Assembly (NCBI RefSeq): GCF_014190775.1
Contig: NZ_JACHVP010000001.1
Span: 1,550,001 to 1,614,000, forward strand
Length of the DNA stretch: 64,000 nucleotides
Source: Leifsonia aquatica
GTDB lineage: Bacteria > Actinomycetota > Actinomycetes > Actinomycetales > Microbacteriaceae
Direction: 5' to 3'
The position numbers and the translations under genes are program-made. Below, in pieces: positions 8,451 to 16,908 of the stretch; the first letter of the stretch is position 1, and each line of letters opens with the position of its first letter. The notes below the pieces were generated by a model that was not told where the DNA came from, searched no databases, and saw nothing but the letters and a program-made list of their open reading frames with translations.

Positions 8451-8981
8451 GTGACCGCTGCGAGCGCGTCCGGCGGCGAACGGGCGGACTGGACGGTCCG
8501 CCCGAGCGTCGAGGACGACTGGCCGGCGTATCGCGCACTCCGGCTCGAAATGCTGGAGGACGCCCCGCTGGCGTTCCTGGAGACCCTCGACACCGCGCGC
8601 AGGCACCCCGAGGAGCACTGGCGGCGGCGCACCGCCGGCACGTCGACGTCCACCCGCTTGTTCGCGGCGGTCGCTCCGGACGGCCGCTGGCTGGGGAGCA
8701 TGGGCGGCCACCAGGCGCCGGGGACCCGCGACCCGTACCTCGTGGGCGTCTACGTCACCCCGCGATACCGCGGACGGGAGGCCGGGGTGACCGACGCGCT
8801 CCTCGACGCAGTGATCGACTGGGCTCAGGGACGCGGGGAGCGGTTGCTCCTCGATGTGCACGAGCACAACCCGGCGGCCATCCGGTACTACGAGCGGCGC
8901 GGGTTCGTCTTCACCGGTCGCACCCAGCCGTATCCGCTCGACCGCACGACGCTGGAGCGGGAGATGTCGCTCCCGCTCTAG
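8451..8981 (+). CDS. GNAT-family N-acetyltransferase
   Basis: A 176-residue GNAT protein that transfers an acyl group from acetyl-CoA to an unknown substrate. The acetyl-CoA-binding region is GVYVTPRYRGREAGVTDALL at about residues 100-119, a slightly altered Q/RxxGxG/A loop. The closing motif EHNPAAIRYYERRGFVFTGR is the classic GNAT motif B. Start is the GTG at 8451, 7 bp after the aminotransferase stop, so translation is probably coupled. It is convergent with dhaM with 16 bp between the ends and no clear terminator. Confidence 0.88.
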   Translation: MTAASASGGERADWTVRPSVEDDWPAYRALRLEMLEDAPLAFLETLDTARRHPEEHWRRRTAGTSTSTRLFAAVAPDGRWLGSMGGHQAPGTRDPYLVGVYVTPRYRGREAGVTDALLDAVIDWAQGRGERLLLDVHEHNPAAIRYYERRGFVFTGRTQPYPLDRTTLEREMSLPL

Positions 8982-8997
8982 CGTCGTGCAGCCGCGC

Positions 8998-9735
8998 TCA
9001 GACCTCGCCGAACCCGGTTTCGACCAGCGCCACCAGGGCGTCGACCGCCTCCGAGCCCGCCGGATCCGCGGTGGAGATCCGGGCGGTCGATCCGGCCGTC
9101 AGCCCGAGCGACATCACCCCGAGCAGGCTCTTCGCGTCCTTCCCGTTGACCGTGACCTTCACCGGGAAGGTGTTGGCCAGCTTGACGAAGTCGGCGGCGG
9201 GCCGTGCGTGCAACCCCTGCGGGTTGCGCACGAGCACCTCGCGTTCGTAGGGACCGCCCTCGCCGGAGGACTCTGCCGGAGCGGCAGCAGGGACGGCGGC
9301 AGGAGCCGCATCCCCCTGCGCCGCGTCCCCCTGCTCCCCCACCGGCCACGCCGTGCGGGCGCTCTCGGCCGCCTCGGCGACCGCGGCCAGGTCGGCCCCG
9401 GTCTCCGCGGCGACGGAGGCCGCGATCCCGCCCTCGACGTACGGCACGTCGACCACGCGCACGCGGGCGCGCTCGTCGTCGGACAGCATGTCGAGGACGG
9501 TCTCGGCGGTGAGCAGAGCGGAGCCGAGGTCACTGATGACCACGACCCCCGCTCCGGAGTCCGCTTCGCCCACCCCCGCCATCACCTTGGCGAAACTGGT
9601 CCCGATCCCGTCGTCGTCCGTCCCGCCGGCCGCGATCAGGCGCACCGAGGGCGCCATCTGCCCGGCGAGGGCGACGGCGCCCTGCGCGAGGAGGACGCTG
9701 TGGGAGACGAAGACGATGCCGACCCGCTCCGTCAT
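8998..9735 (-). CDS. dhaM: DhaM: PTS phosphotransferase subunit of dihydroxyacetone kinase, fused to HPr
   Basis: Phosphoryl-carrier subunit of PTS-dependent dihydroxyacetone kinase. It passes phosphate from the PTS chain to the ADP tightly bound in DhaL. Residues about 1-130 are an EIIA-Man-like domain with the active His in IVFVSHSVLLAQG. A Gln/Ala/Pro linker (about 130-165) leads to an HPr domain (about 165-245) with the phospho-His in NPQGLHARPAADFV and the SLLGVMSLGL region. In E. coli DhaM has HPr plus an enzyme I-like domain; here the enzyme I part is absent, so a separate enzyme I must feed it. Its ATG overlaps the dhaL stop (ATGA). Confidence 0.93.
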   Translation of the reverse strand: MTERVGIVFVSHSVLLAQGAVALAGQMAPSVRLIAAGGTDDDGIGTSFAKVMAGVGEADSGAGVVVISDLGSALLTAETVLDMLSDDERARVRVVDVPYVEGGIAASVAAETGADLAAVAEAAESARTAWPVGEQGDAAQGDAAPAAVPAAAPAESSGEGGPYEREVLVRNPQGLHARPAADFVKLANTFPVKVTVNGKDAKSLLGVMSLGLTAGSTARISTADPAGSEAVDALVALVETGFGEV

Positions 9736-10364
9736 CCCGCCGCCTCCGCCGCCGCGCGCAACAGCAGCGCCGTCGACTGCGAACCGGGATCGCGGTGCCC
9801 GGCGGAACGCTCACCGAGGTAGCTCGCGCGTCCCTTGCGGGCGACGAGCGGCTCGGTGGCGATCGCGCCCTGCTCGGCCGCGTCGGCCGCAGCCGACAGG
9901 ATCTCGGCCGGAGAGGCGCCGGACGCCTCGGCCGCGGCCGCCGCGTCGACCGCAGGGGTCCACGCGTCGACCATGGTCTTGTCGCCCGGCTCCGCCTTGC
10001 CACGGGACACGATCCCGTCGCGGGCCGCCGTCAGCAGCGCCACCAGGGTGGCCCCGTCGATCTCCGTCCGATCGCCCACGGGCTCGGCCGCCTTGAGGAA
10101 CGCGGTCCCGTACAGCGGACCCGACGCACCTCCCACGGTCGAGATGAGGGTCATCGCGACCGACCGCAGCGCGGCGTTCGGGGTCGCGTCGGCGGGGAGC
10201 TTGCCCAGGGCGTCCACGGACGCGCGGAGGCCGCGGTCCATGTTCTCGCCGTGGTCGCCGTCGCCGATCTCCCTGTCGAGGGTGTTCAGCTCCTGCTTGT
10301 GCTCCCCGATGGCCGCGGCCCCGGCCGTCAGCCAGGCCGAGACCCAGTTCGTGTCCAGCGCCAT
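9732..10364 (-). CDS. dhaL: DhaL: ADP-binding subunit of dihydroxyacetone kinase
   Basis: Nucleotide-binding subunit of dihydroxyacetone kinase. In the PTS-dependent type it keeps an ADP bound as a cofactor, which is phosphorylated by DhaM and then phosphorylates dihydroxyacetone held by DhaK. The 210-residue sequence has the Mg-binding motif LDREIGDGDHGENMDRG near residues 28-44, the Ser/Gly loop STVGGASGPLYGTAF and the Asp-rich closing region. GGAGGAGG sits just before the ATG. It lies between dhaK (34 bp upstream) and dhaM (4-nt overlap). Confidence 0.95.
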   Translation of the reverse strand: MALDTNWVSAWLTAGAAAIGEHKQELNTLDREIGDGDHGENMDRGLRASVDALGKLPADATPNAALRSVAMTLISTVGGASGPLYGTAFLKAAEPVGDRTEIDGATLVALLTAARDGIVSRGKAEPGDKTMVDAWTPAVDAAAAAEASGASPAEILSAAADAAEQGAIATEPLVARKGRASYLGERSAGHRDPGSQSTALLLRAAAEAAG

Positions 10365-10398
10365 CTGCGCCTCCTCCTCGTGTCGTGTCGTCGTGTGG

Positions 10399-11400
10399 CT
10401 AGAGTCCCCAGCGGAGCGCGGCCGTGTGCACGGGCGCGTCCCAGAGGGAGGTGAGCTCGTCGTCCAGCTTCAGCACCGAGATCGACGCGCCCTGCATCTC
10501 CAGGGAGGTGACGTAGCTGCCGACCAGCGACCGGGACAGGGTGATCCCCTTCTCGTCGAGGATCTCAGCCGCGCGGCGGAACAGGATGTACAGCTCCGAC
10601 AGCGGCGTGCCGCCCATCCCGTTGACGAACAGGAGCACCTGGTCGCCCGACGAGAACGGCAGGTCGGTGAGGATCGCGTCCATCATCCGGTCCACGAGGC
10701 GGTCGGCCGGCTCGATCTTGATCCGCTCGCGGCCGGGCTCGCCGTGGATGCCGACGCCGAACTCGATCTCGTCCTCCGGGAGCACGAAGCCGGGCTCGCC
10801 GGCGTGGGGCACCGTCCCGTCGGTCAGCGCCAGTCCGATCGACCGCACGTTCGCGTTGACGCGCTCGGCGATCGCGGTGACGCCGTCGAGGTCGTCGCCG
10901 CGATCGGCCGCCGCACCCGCGATCTTCTCGACCAGCACGGTGCCTGCGACGCCGCGCCGCCCGGCGGTGTAGAGGGAGTCCAGCACCGCGACGTCGTCGT
11001 TGGTGACCACGGCGCGCACCTGGATGCCCTCGGCGCCCACCAGATCGGCCGCCGTCTCGAAGTTCAAGACGTCGCCGGTGTAGTTCTTGACGATGTGCAG
11101 CACCCCGGCTCCGCCGTCCGCGGCCTTGGTGGCCTCGACGATGGGCATCGGGGTCGGCGAGGTGAAGACCTCGCCGGGCACGGCCGCGTCGAGCATCCCC
11201 TTTCCGACGAAACCGGCGTGGAGGGGCTCGTGGCCGCTGCCGCCGCCGCTGATCAGGCCGACCTTGCCCCGCACGGGGCCGTCGGCCCGCGAGACGAAAC
11301 GAGGATCGTCCGACACCGTCACGATGTCGGCGTGAGCTCGGCCGAACCCCGCGAGGGACTCCGCCACGACGTCGGGTACGTCGTTGATGAGCTTCTTCAT
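10399..11400 (-). CDS. dhaK: DhaK: dihydroxyacetone-binding subunit of dihydroxyacetone kinase
   Basis: Binds dihydroxyacetone covalently through a His hemiaminal and presents it for phosphorylation to dihydroxyacetone phosphate. The 333 residues match the family. Motifs seen are GLISGGGSGHEPLHAGFVGK around residues 48-67, HIVKNYTGDVLNFE around 102-115, and VGIHGEPGRERI, which holds the covalent His. The start is the ATG at 11398-11400, preceded by GGAAGG; the open frame runs much further upstream but only as a shadow of trpD. It follows trpD by 23 bp on the same strand. Confidence 0.96.
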   Translation of the reverse strand: MKKLINDVPDVVAESLAGFGRAHADIVTVSDDPRFVSRADGPVRGKVGLISGGGSGHEPLHAGFVGKGMLDAAVPGEVFTSPTPMPIVEATKAADGGAGVLHIVKNYTGDVLNFETAADLVGAEGIQVRAVVTNDDVAVLDSLYTAGRRGVAGTVLVEKIAGAAADRGDDLDGVTAIAERVNANVRSIGLALTDGTVPHAGEPGFVLPEDEIEFGVGIHGEPGRERIKIEPADRLVDRMMDAILTDLPFSSGDQVLLFVNGMGGTPLSELYILFRRAAEILDEKGITLSRSLVGSYVTSLEMQGASISVLKLDDELTSLWDAPVHTAALRWGL

Positions 11401-11423
11401 CGAAACCCTTCCTTCCACTGCTG

Positions 11424-12473
11424 TCAGTGCGTCGCCGCCACCCATTCGTCGAGCTTCGCGGCCGCAGCCCCGGAGTCGATGGCCTGAGCAGCGACCGCCA
11501 TTTGCGAACGGAACCGATCCAGGATGGAGTCCTGGACCCTCGACGGGTCGGACGCGAGCTCGTAGGACACGAGCCCGGCCGCCGCGTTGAGCAACACGAT
11601 GTCGCGCACGGGGCCCTCTTCGCCCGCGAGCACGGCACGCACGACAGCCGCGTTGTACGCGGCGTCCTTCCCGAGCAGGTCCTCGATCTTCGCGCGGGGG
11701 ATGCCCAGATCGCGCGGATCGATGTCGTGCTCGGTGACGAGGCCCCGCGAGACCTCCCAGACGTGGCTGTGACCGGTGGTCGACAGCTCGTCCAGTCCGT
11801 CGTCGCCGCGGAAGACCAGCGCGGTCGCGCCGCGGGTCTGGAACACGCCGACGATGAGCGGGATGCGGTCGAGCGTCGCCACGCCCACCGCCGACGCCTC
11901 GGGACGCGCCGGGTTGCACAGCGGGCCGAGGTAGTTGAAGACGGTCGGCACGCCGAGCTGCGACCGCACGGGACCGGCGTTGGCGAAGCCGGGGTGGAAG
12001 GCGCTGGCGAAGGCGAACGTGATGCCCGTCTTGTTCAAGACCTCTGCGACACGCTCGGCCGGCAGCGCGAGGTCGATGCCGAGGGCGGCGAGGACGTCGG
12101 ACGAACCGGACGAGGAGCTGGCCGCCTTGTTGCCGTGCTTGATCACCGGCACGCCGGCGGCCGCAGCGACGATGGAGGCCGTCGTGGAGACGTTCACGGT
12201 GCCGAACCGGTCGCCGCCGGTGCCCACGATGTCCAGCGCCATGGGGTCGACGGGCAGCGGGACGGCGTGGTCGAGGATCGCGTCGCGGAAGCCCACGATC
12301 TCGTCGACGGTCTCGCCCTTGACCCGCAGGGCGATGAGGAATCCGGCGAGCTGGGCGTCCGTCGACTGCCCCGTCATCACCTGGTCCATCGCCCACGCGG
12401 CGTCCGCCACGCTGAGGTCCTCCCCGGCGAGCAGGGAGGTGAGCACGGACGACCAGGACTGTGATTCCGTCAT
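11424..12473 (-). CDS. trpD: Anthranilate phosphoribosyltransferase TrpD
   Basis: Second dedicated step of tryptophan synthesis: anthranilate plus PRPP gives phosphoribosyl-anthranilate. The 349-residue length is usual. The PRPP site reads DIVGTGGDRFGTVNVSTTAS; the KHGNKAASSSSGSSDVLAALG loop binds anthranilate and phosphate, and GDDGLDE supplies acidic metal ligands. No other trp gene is nearby, as in M. tuberculosis where trpD (Rv2192c) also sits next to ctaE, facing away from it. Here the dhaKLM genes follow 23 bp downstream, so they may share its transcript. The ATG is fixed by a -10 hexamer 6 nt upstream. Confidence 0.97.
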   Translation of the reverse strand: MTESQSWSSVLTSLLAGEDLSVADAAWAMDQVMTGQSTDAQLAGFLIALRVKGETVDEIVGFRDAILDHAVPLPVDPMALDIVGTGGDRFGTVNVSTTASIVAAAAGVPVIKHGNKAASSSSGSSDVLAALGIDLALPAERVAEVLNKTGITFAFASAFHPGFANAGPVRSQLGVPTVFNYLGPLCNPARPEASAVGVATLDRIPLIVGVFQTRGATALVFRGDDGLDELSTTGHSHVWEVSRGLVTEHDIDPRDLGIPRAKIEDLLGKDAAYNAAVVRAVLAGEEGPVRDIVLLNAAAGLVSYELASDPSRVQDSILDRFRSQMAVAAQAIDSGAAAAKLDEWVAATH

Positions 12474-12485
12474 GAAACGATCCTA
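12471..12485 (-). promoter_or_regulatory. Predicted leaderless start of trpD
   Basis: On the minus strand TAGGAT (12480-12485), then 6 nt (CGTTTC), then ATG (12471-12473). No Shine-Dalgarno sequence. This promoter is divergent from the ctaE promoter; the 141 bp between the two start codons hold both. Confidence 0.6.
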
Positions 12486-12602
12486 TTGCGAGGCGGCGGA
12501 CCACGGGGAGCCACCCCTTTCGGACCCCGACTAAGGGTGGCCTAACCACTCTGGGGGCGAATTCAGACCCTCCAGGTGAGAAAACCACGGCTTCTTTTCA
12601 GC

Positions 12603-12617
12603 CATAATGGGTACGTG
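12603..12617 (+). promoter_or_regulatory. Predicted leaderless start of ctaE
   Basis: CATAAT (12603-12608), then 6 nt (GGGTAC), then GTG (12615-12617). It differs from the -10 consensus only at the first base. This decides the GTG start of ctaE over an in-frame codon at 12576. It would drive the ctaE-qcrC-qcrA-qcrB operon. Confidence 0.6.
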
Positions 12618-13250
12618 ACGAGCACCTCAATTTCCCCTGCACCGAGTGCGCCGGCGATCAACCGGCCCAACGTCGTGGCCGTCGGCACCATCGTCTGGCT
12701 CGGCTCGGAGGTGATGTTCTTCGCGGGACTGTTCGCGATCTACTTCACCCTCAAGTCGACCTCCCCGGACCTCTGGGCAGCCGAGACGGCGCACCTGAAC
12801 ATCCCGTACGCGGCGACGAACACGACCATCCTCGTGCTCAGCTCCGTCACGTGCCAGTTCGGGGTGTTCGCAGCAGAGCGGCTGCAGGCGCACCGCACGG
12901 GGAGCCTGTTCCAGTTCTGGAAGTGGGGCCTCGTCGAGTGGTTCCTGCTCTCCTACGTGCTGGGCGCGATCTTCGTCTCGGGTCAGATCCTCGAGTACGC
13001 CACGCTCGTCACCGAGGGGATCTCCATCCACTCGAACGCCTACGGCTCGGCGTTCTACCTCACCACCGGCTTCCACGGACTCCACGTGACCGGCGGCCTC
13101 ATCGCCTTCCTCCTCGTCATCGGCCGCGCGTTCGCGGTCAAGCACTTCGGCCACAAGGAGGCGACGAGCGCCATCGTCGTCTCGTACTACTGGCACTTCG
13201 TCGACGTCGTGTGGATCGGACTGTTCGCGGTCATCTACATCATCCGTTAG
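12615..13250 (+). CDS. ctaE: Cytochrome c oxidase subunit III (aa3 type)
   Basis: Subunit III of the aa3 oxidase in the actinobacterial bcc-aa3 respiratory supercomplex. The 211-residue membrane protein has five hydrophobic segments, as expected for the short actinobacterial form. Family motifs are [19 protein letters not shown] near the N-terminus, [19 protein letters not shown], and the C-terminal [20 protein letters not shown]. It begins the operon ctaE-qcrC-qcrA-qcrB. The same gene order occurs in mycobacteria and corynebacteria. Confidence 0.97.
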   Translation: MTSTSISPAPSAPAINRPNVVAVGTIVWLGSEVMFFAGLFAIYFTLKSTSPDLWAAETAHLNIPYAATNTTILVLSSVTCQFGVFAAERLQAHRTGSLFQFWKWGLVEWFLLSYVLGAIFVSGQILEYATLVTEGISIHSNAYGSAFYLTTGFHGLHVTGGLIAFLLVIGRAFAVKHFGHKEATSAIVVSYYWHFVDVVWIGLFAVIYIIR

Positions 13251-13276
13251 TAGAAATCAGGAGCTGACCTCACCCC

Positions 13277-14095
13277 ATGCGTCCGAACACTCGCAGCAAG
13301 GCGAAGCCCGTCCGTAAGACCGGTCGCCGCCACCCCTTGGCCACCGTCGCGCTCCTCGCGATCGGGCTGGGCCTCACCGGCGGCGCCTACGCTGCTTTCA
13401 CCACCACGACCGCCTCGGCCGAGACGACCCCCGCGGTCGCCTCCCAGGCCACGGTCGACGAGGGCCAGAAGCTCTTCCAGGCCAACTGCGCCACCTGCCA
13501 CGGCATGTCGGCACAGGGCACCGACGAGGCGCCGAGCCTCATCGGCGTCGGCTCCGCCGCCGTCGACTTCCAGGTCGGCACCGGCCGCATGCCCATGCAG
13601 ATGCAGGGCCCGCAGGCGCAGGAGAAGCCGGTCCAGTTCACCGACGAGCAGGTGTCGGCCCTGGCCGACTACGTGGCGTCGCTGGCCCCCGGCCCCTCGA
13701 TCCCCGAGCAGAAGTACCTCGACGGCAAGGGCGACGCCGCCAACGGCGCCGAGCTCTTCCGCATCAACTGCGCGATGTGCCACAACGTGGCCGGCGCCGG
13801 TGGCGCGCTCACCGAGGGCAAGTACGCCCCGCCGCTGACGGGTGTGAGCGCCAAGCACATCTACGAGGCCATGGTCACGGGCCCGCAGAACATGCCGGTG
13901 TTCAACGACCTGAACATCGACCCGCAGGGCAAGGCCGACATCATCACGTACCTCATGTACATCCAGGAGCACCCGTCCCCGGGCGGCTTCGAGCTCGGCT
14001 CGCTCGGCCCGGTGGCCGAGGGCCTGTTCCTCTGGATCTTCGGTCTCGGCGCAGTCGTCGCACTGACCGTCTGGATCACGGCGAAGTCCAACTAG
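13277..14095 (+). CDS. qcrC: Diheme cytochrome c subunit of the bc1 (bcc) complex
   Basis: The actinobacterial replacement for cytochrome c1 plus soluble cytochrome c. Its two hemes pass electrons from the Rieske centre to CuA of the oxidase within one supercomplex. The 272 residues contain an N-terminal signal-anchor (about 23-42), a first heme site CATCH (about residue 75), a second heme site CAMCH (about 168), likely Met ligands in GRMPMQM and PQNMPVF, and a C-terminal membrane helix (about 243-267). It lies 26 bp after ctaE, before qcrA. Confidence 0.97.
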   Translation: MRPNTRSKAKPVRKTGRRHPLATVALLAIGLGLTGGAYAAFTTTTASAETTPAVASQATVDEGQKLFQANCATCHGMSAQGTDEAPSLIGVGSAAVDFQVGTGRMPMQMQGPQAQEKPVQFTDEQVSALADYVASLAPGPSIPEQKYLDGKGDAANGAELFRINCAMCHNVAGAGGALTEGKYAPPLTGVSAKHIYEAMVTGPQNMPVFNDLNIDPQGKADIITYLMYIQEHPSPGGFELGSLGPVAEGLFLWIFGLGAVVALTVWITAKSN

Positions 14096-14133
14096 CCGGT
14101 ACTGAGCGTAGAGAAAGCGTAAGAAGGAGAACC

Positions 14134-15207
14134 ATGGCACAGGACGAGAACGGCGGTCACGAGCTGACGCCAGCCAGTTCGTCACATGTCGACGTGCACC
14201 GCGCAGGCGACGCCGGGACGGCCATCGTCGTCCGCGACGCGCCCGAGAACCCCGGCTTCCCGCCGCACCGGCCGCGCGTCACCGACCTCGACCCCAAGAA
14301 GGAACGGCGCGCCGAGCGCACCGTCTACACGCTGTTCTACCTGTCGATCGCCGGCAGCGTCTGGGCGGTCGCCGCGTACATGGCGTTCCCGATCCACGAC
14401 AGCGACCCGGGCTCGGTCCGCCTGAACAACCTGTTCATCGGCGTCGGCATCACGCTCGCCCTCCTCGCCATCGGCATCGGAGCCGTCCACTGGGGCAAGG
14501 CGCTCATGCACGAGAAGGAGGGCGTCGACCTCCGCCACCCCGTGCACGGCAGCGAGGCCACCACCGAGCGGGCCGTGGAGATCTTCCGCCAGGCCGACGA
14601 GGAGTCCGGCTTCAACCGCCGCACGCTCGTCCGGAACAGCCTCATCGGCGCTCTCATCGCCTTCCCGCTCCCCGCGGTCGTCCTGTTCCGCGGTCTCGCG
14701 CCGCAGGACCTCGACCCGGTCGAGGAGCTCTCCCAGACGATGTGGGCCAAGGGCGTCCGCCTCACCCGCGACCCGTCCGGCACGCCGATCAAGGCCGCCG
14801 ACGTGACCCTGGGCAGCGCGTTCCACGTCATCCCGGAGGGCCTCAACGAGGCCGAGGACATGCTCGAGCAGAAGGCCAAGGCCGCCGTGCTCCTCATGCG
14901 CCTCAAGCCGGAGGACCTGCACGTCTCGAAGGGTCGCGAGACCTGGAACTACGACGGCATCGTCGCCTACTCCAAGATCTGCACGCACGTCGGGTGCCCG
15001 GTGGCACTCTACGAGCAGCAGACCCACCACCTGCTCTGCCCGTGCCACCAGTCGCAGTTCGACATCACGCACGAGGCCGAGGTCATCTTCGGACCGGCCA
15101 AGCGCCCGCTGCCGCAGCTTCCGATCACCGTTGACGCCGATGGCTACCTGGTCGCCCGTAGCGACTTCCACGAGCCCGTCGGCCCGAGCTTCTGGGAGCG
15201 CCATTGA
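14134..15207 (+). CDS. qcrA: Rieske iron-sulfur subunit of the bc1 complex
   Basis: Carries the 2Fe-2S cluster that takes electrons from menaquinol at QcrB and hands them to QcrC. 357 residues. The cluster ligands are in ICTHVGCPVALYEQ and LLCPCHQSQFD (two Cys and two His, with the structural disulfide pair). Three membrane helices precede the Rieske domain, at about residues 66-90, 100-125 and 169-190, the actinobacterial arrangement. The start ATG at 14134 follows AAGGAG at a good distance; the frame stays open far upstream inside qcrC but that part is a shadow. Its TGA overlaps the qcrB start. Confidence 0.96.
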   Translation: MAQDENGGHELTPASSSHVDVHRAGDAGTAIVVRDAPENPGFPPHRPRVTDLDPKKERRAERTVYTLFYLSIAGSVWAVAAYMAFPIHDSDPGSVRLNNLFIGVGITLALLAIGIGAVHWGKALMHEKEGVDLRHPVHGSEATTERAVEIFRQADEESGFNRRTLVRNSLIGALIAFPLPAVVLFRGLAPQDLDPVEELSQTMWAKGVRLTRDPSGTPIKAADVTLGSAFHVIPEGLNEAEDMLEQKAKAAVLLMRLKPEDLHVSKGRETWNYDGIVAYSKICTHVGCPVALYEQQTHHLLCPCHQSQFDITHEAEVIFGPAKRPLPQLPITVDADGYLVARSDFHEPVGPSFWERH

Positions 15208-16820
15208 GTACCACGACCGCCGCACCCGCGGCACCTGCCCCGGTCAAAAAGGGCGGCTTCACGGCAGCGGCCGCGAACTACATCGAGGACCGCACCAGCA
15301 TCTCGGGCGCCGTCAAGGAGTTCGGCCGCAAGATCTTCCCCGACCACTGGTCGTTCCTGCTCGGTGAGGTGGCGCTCTACAGCTTCATCGTCATCCTGCT
15401 CTCCGGCACCTTCCTGACGTTCTTCTTCCAGGCGTCGATGGCAGAGGTCGTCTACCACGGCTCGTACGTGCCCCTGAAGGGCATCCACATGTCCGCGGCG
15501 ATGGAGTCCACGCTCAACATCTCGTTCGAGGTGCGCGGCGGTCTGCTGGTCCGTCAGATCCACCACTGGGCGGCGCTGCTGTTCGTGGCGGCCATCGGCC
15601 TCCACATGCTCCGCATCTTCTTCACCGGCGCGTTCCGCAAGCCGCGTGAGCTGAACTGGGTCATCGGATTCGTCCTCTTCATCCTCGCGATGGCCGAGGG
15701 CTTCACGGGCTACTCCCTGCCGGACGACCTGCTCTCGGGCAACGGCCTCCGCATCATCGACGGCCTGATCAAGGGCCTGCCGGTGGTCGGCACCTGGATC
15801 TCGTTCCTGCTGTTCGGCGGAGAGTTCCCGGGAACCGCGATCGTCGGCCGTCTCTACACGTTGCACATCCTGCTGTTGCCGGCGATGGTCCTCGCGTTCA
15901 TCGCGCTGCACCTGATGTTCGTGGTCATCCACAAGCACACGCAGTACGCGGCTCCGGGTCGCACGCAGGGCAACGTGGTCGGCTACCCGGTCCTCCCGGT
16001 GTACGCGGCGAAGGCCGGCGGCTTCTTCTTCATCGTGTTCGGTGTGATCGCGGCCATGGCCTCGTTCTTCACCATCAACCCGATCTGGAACTACGGACCG
16101 TACGACCCCTCACCGGTCTCGGCGGGTACCCAGCCGGACTGGTACATCGGCTTCGCGGACGGCGCCCTGCGTCTCGTCCCGCCGGGCTGGGAGTTCGTCT
16201 GGCTGGACCGCACCTGGTCGTTCAACATCATCATCCCGGTCGCGATCCTCGGTCTCTTCATCGTCACCGTGCTGATCTACCCCTTCATCGAGGCGTGGAT
16301 CACCGGCGACAAGCGCGAGCACCACATCCTCGACCGGCCGCGCAACGCCGCGACCCGCACCGCCGTCGGCGCTGCCGGCGTCACGTTCTACGCCGTGTTC
16401 TGGGCCGCTGCGAGCTCGGACCTCATCGCGACGCACTTCAAGCTGACGATGGAGGGCGTGATCCACTCACTCCAGGCGCTCCTGTTCCTGGGCCCGCTCA
16501 TCGCCTACGTCCTCACGAAGCGCGTCTGCATCGCCCTGCAGAAGAAGGATCGCTCCATCGCCCTGCACGGCTATGAGACCGGCCGTATCGTGAAGCTCCC
16601 GGGTGGCGAGTTCATCGAGGTGCACGAGCAGCTCAGCGACTACGAGCGCTGGCGTCTGGTGAGCTTCGAGGCCTACGAGCCCCTGATGATCCGCCCGAAC
16701 AAGCAGGGCAAGATCACCATGGGCAACCGGATGCGCGCGAGCCTCTCGCGCTGGTTCTTCGAGGACCGCATCGTGCCGCCGACCAAGGGCGAGCTCGAGT
16801 CGGGCCACGACCACCACTGA
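15204..16820 (+). CDS. qcrB: Cytochrome b subunit of the bc1 complex
   Basis: Membrane subunit with two b hemes and the menaquinol sites; target of bc1 inhibitors in mycobacteria. 538 residues. The heme ligands are the paired His of the helix containing QIHHWAALLFVAAIGLHMLRI and of the helix containing IALHLMFVVIHKHTQ. The N-terminal cytochrome b core is followed by an actinobacterial C-terminal extension. It starts with TTG at 15204, overlapping the qcrA stop in the sequence TTGA, so translation is coupled. A strong hairpin terminator follows 14 bp after the stop. Confidence 0.97.
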   Translation: MSTTTAAPAAPAPVKKGGFTAAAANYIEDRTSISGAVKEFGRKIFPDHWSFLLGEVALYSFIVILLSGTFLTFFFQASMAEVVYHGSYVPLKGIHMSAAMESTLNISFEVRGGLLVRQIHHWAALLFVAAIGLHMLRIFFTGAFRKPRELNWVIGFVLFILAMAEGFTGYSLPDDLLSGNGLRIIDGLIKGLPVVGTWISFLLFGGEFPGTAIVGRLYTLHILLLPAMVLAFIALHLMFVVIHKHTQYAAPGRTQGNVVGYPVLPVYAAKAGGFFFIVFGVIAAMASFFTINPIWNYGPYDPSPVSAGTQPDWYIGFADGALRLVPPGWEFVWLDRTWSFNIIIPVAILGLFIVTVLIYPFIEAWITGDKREHHILDRPRNAATRTAVGAAGVTFYAVFWAAASSDLIATHFKLTMEGVIHSLQALLFLGPLIAYVLTKRVCIALQKKDRSIALHGYETGRIVKLPGGEFIEVHEQLSDYERWRLVSFEAYEPLMIRPNKQGKITMGNRMRASLSRWFFEDRIVPPTKGELESGHDHH

Positions 16821-16834
16821 TCCGAGCCTCCCGT

Positions 16835-16867
16835 AAAGCGCCGGCGCGTCTCACGCGCCGGCGCTTT
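16835..16867. terminator. Hairpin terminator after the ctaE-qcrCAB operon
   Basis: Perfect 14-bp stem (16835-16848 with 16854-16867) and a 5-nt loop. The stem ends in AAA/TTT, so it can serve as an intrinsic terminator for qcrB although the T-tract is short. It lies 14 bp after the qcrB stop and 41 bp before the next start codon. Confidence 0.85.
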
Positions 16868-16908
16868 CGCGTATCCACCCCCTTGACCGTCAGTCCGCGG
16901 AGGATGGC

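Noticed and set aside
12511-12540. Imperfect inverted repeat CCACCC...GGGTGG between trpD and ctaE
   Set aside because: Six paired bases with a bulge; too weak to separate from chance in GC-rich DNA.
12524-12550. A sequence near the ctaE promoter (CTAAGGGTGGCCTAACC) that recalls a DtxR/IdeR iron box
   Set aside because: Only one half-site resembles the consensus and the two halves do not align without an insertion; not enough to call an operator.
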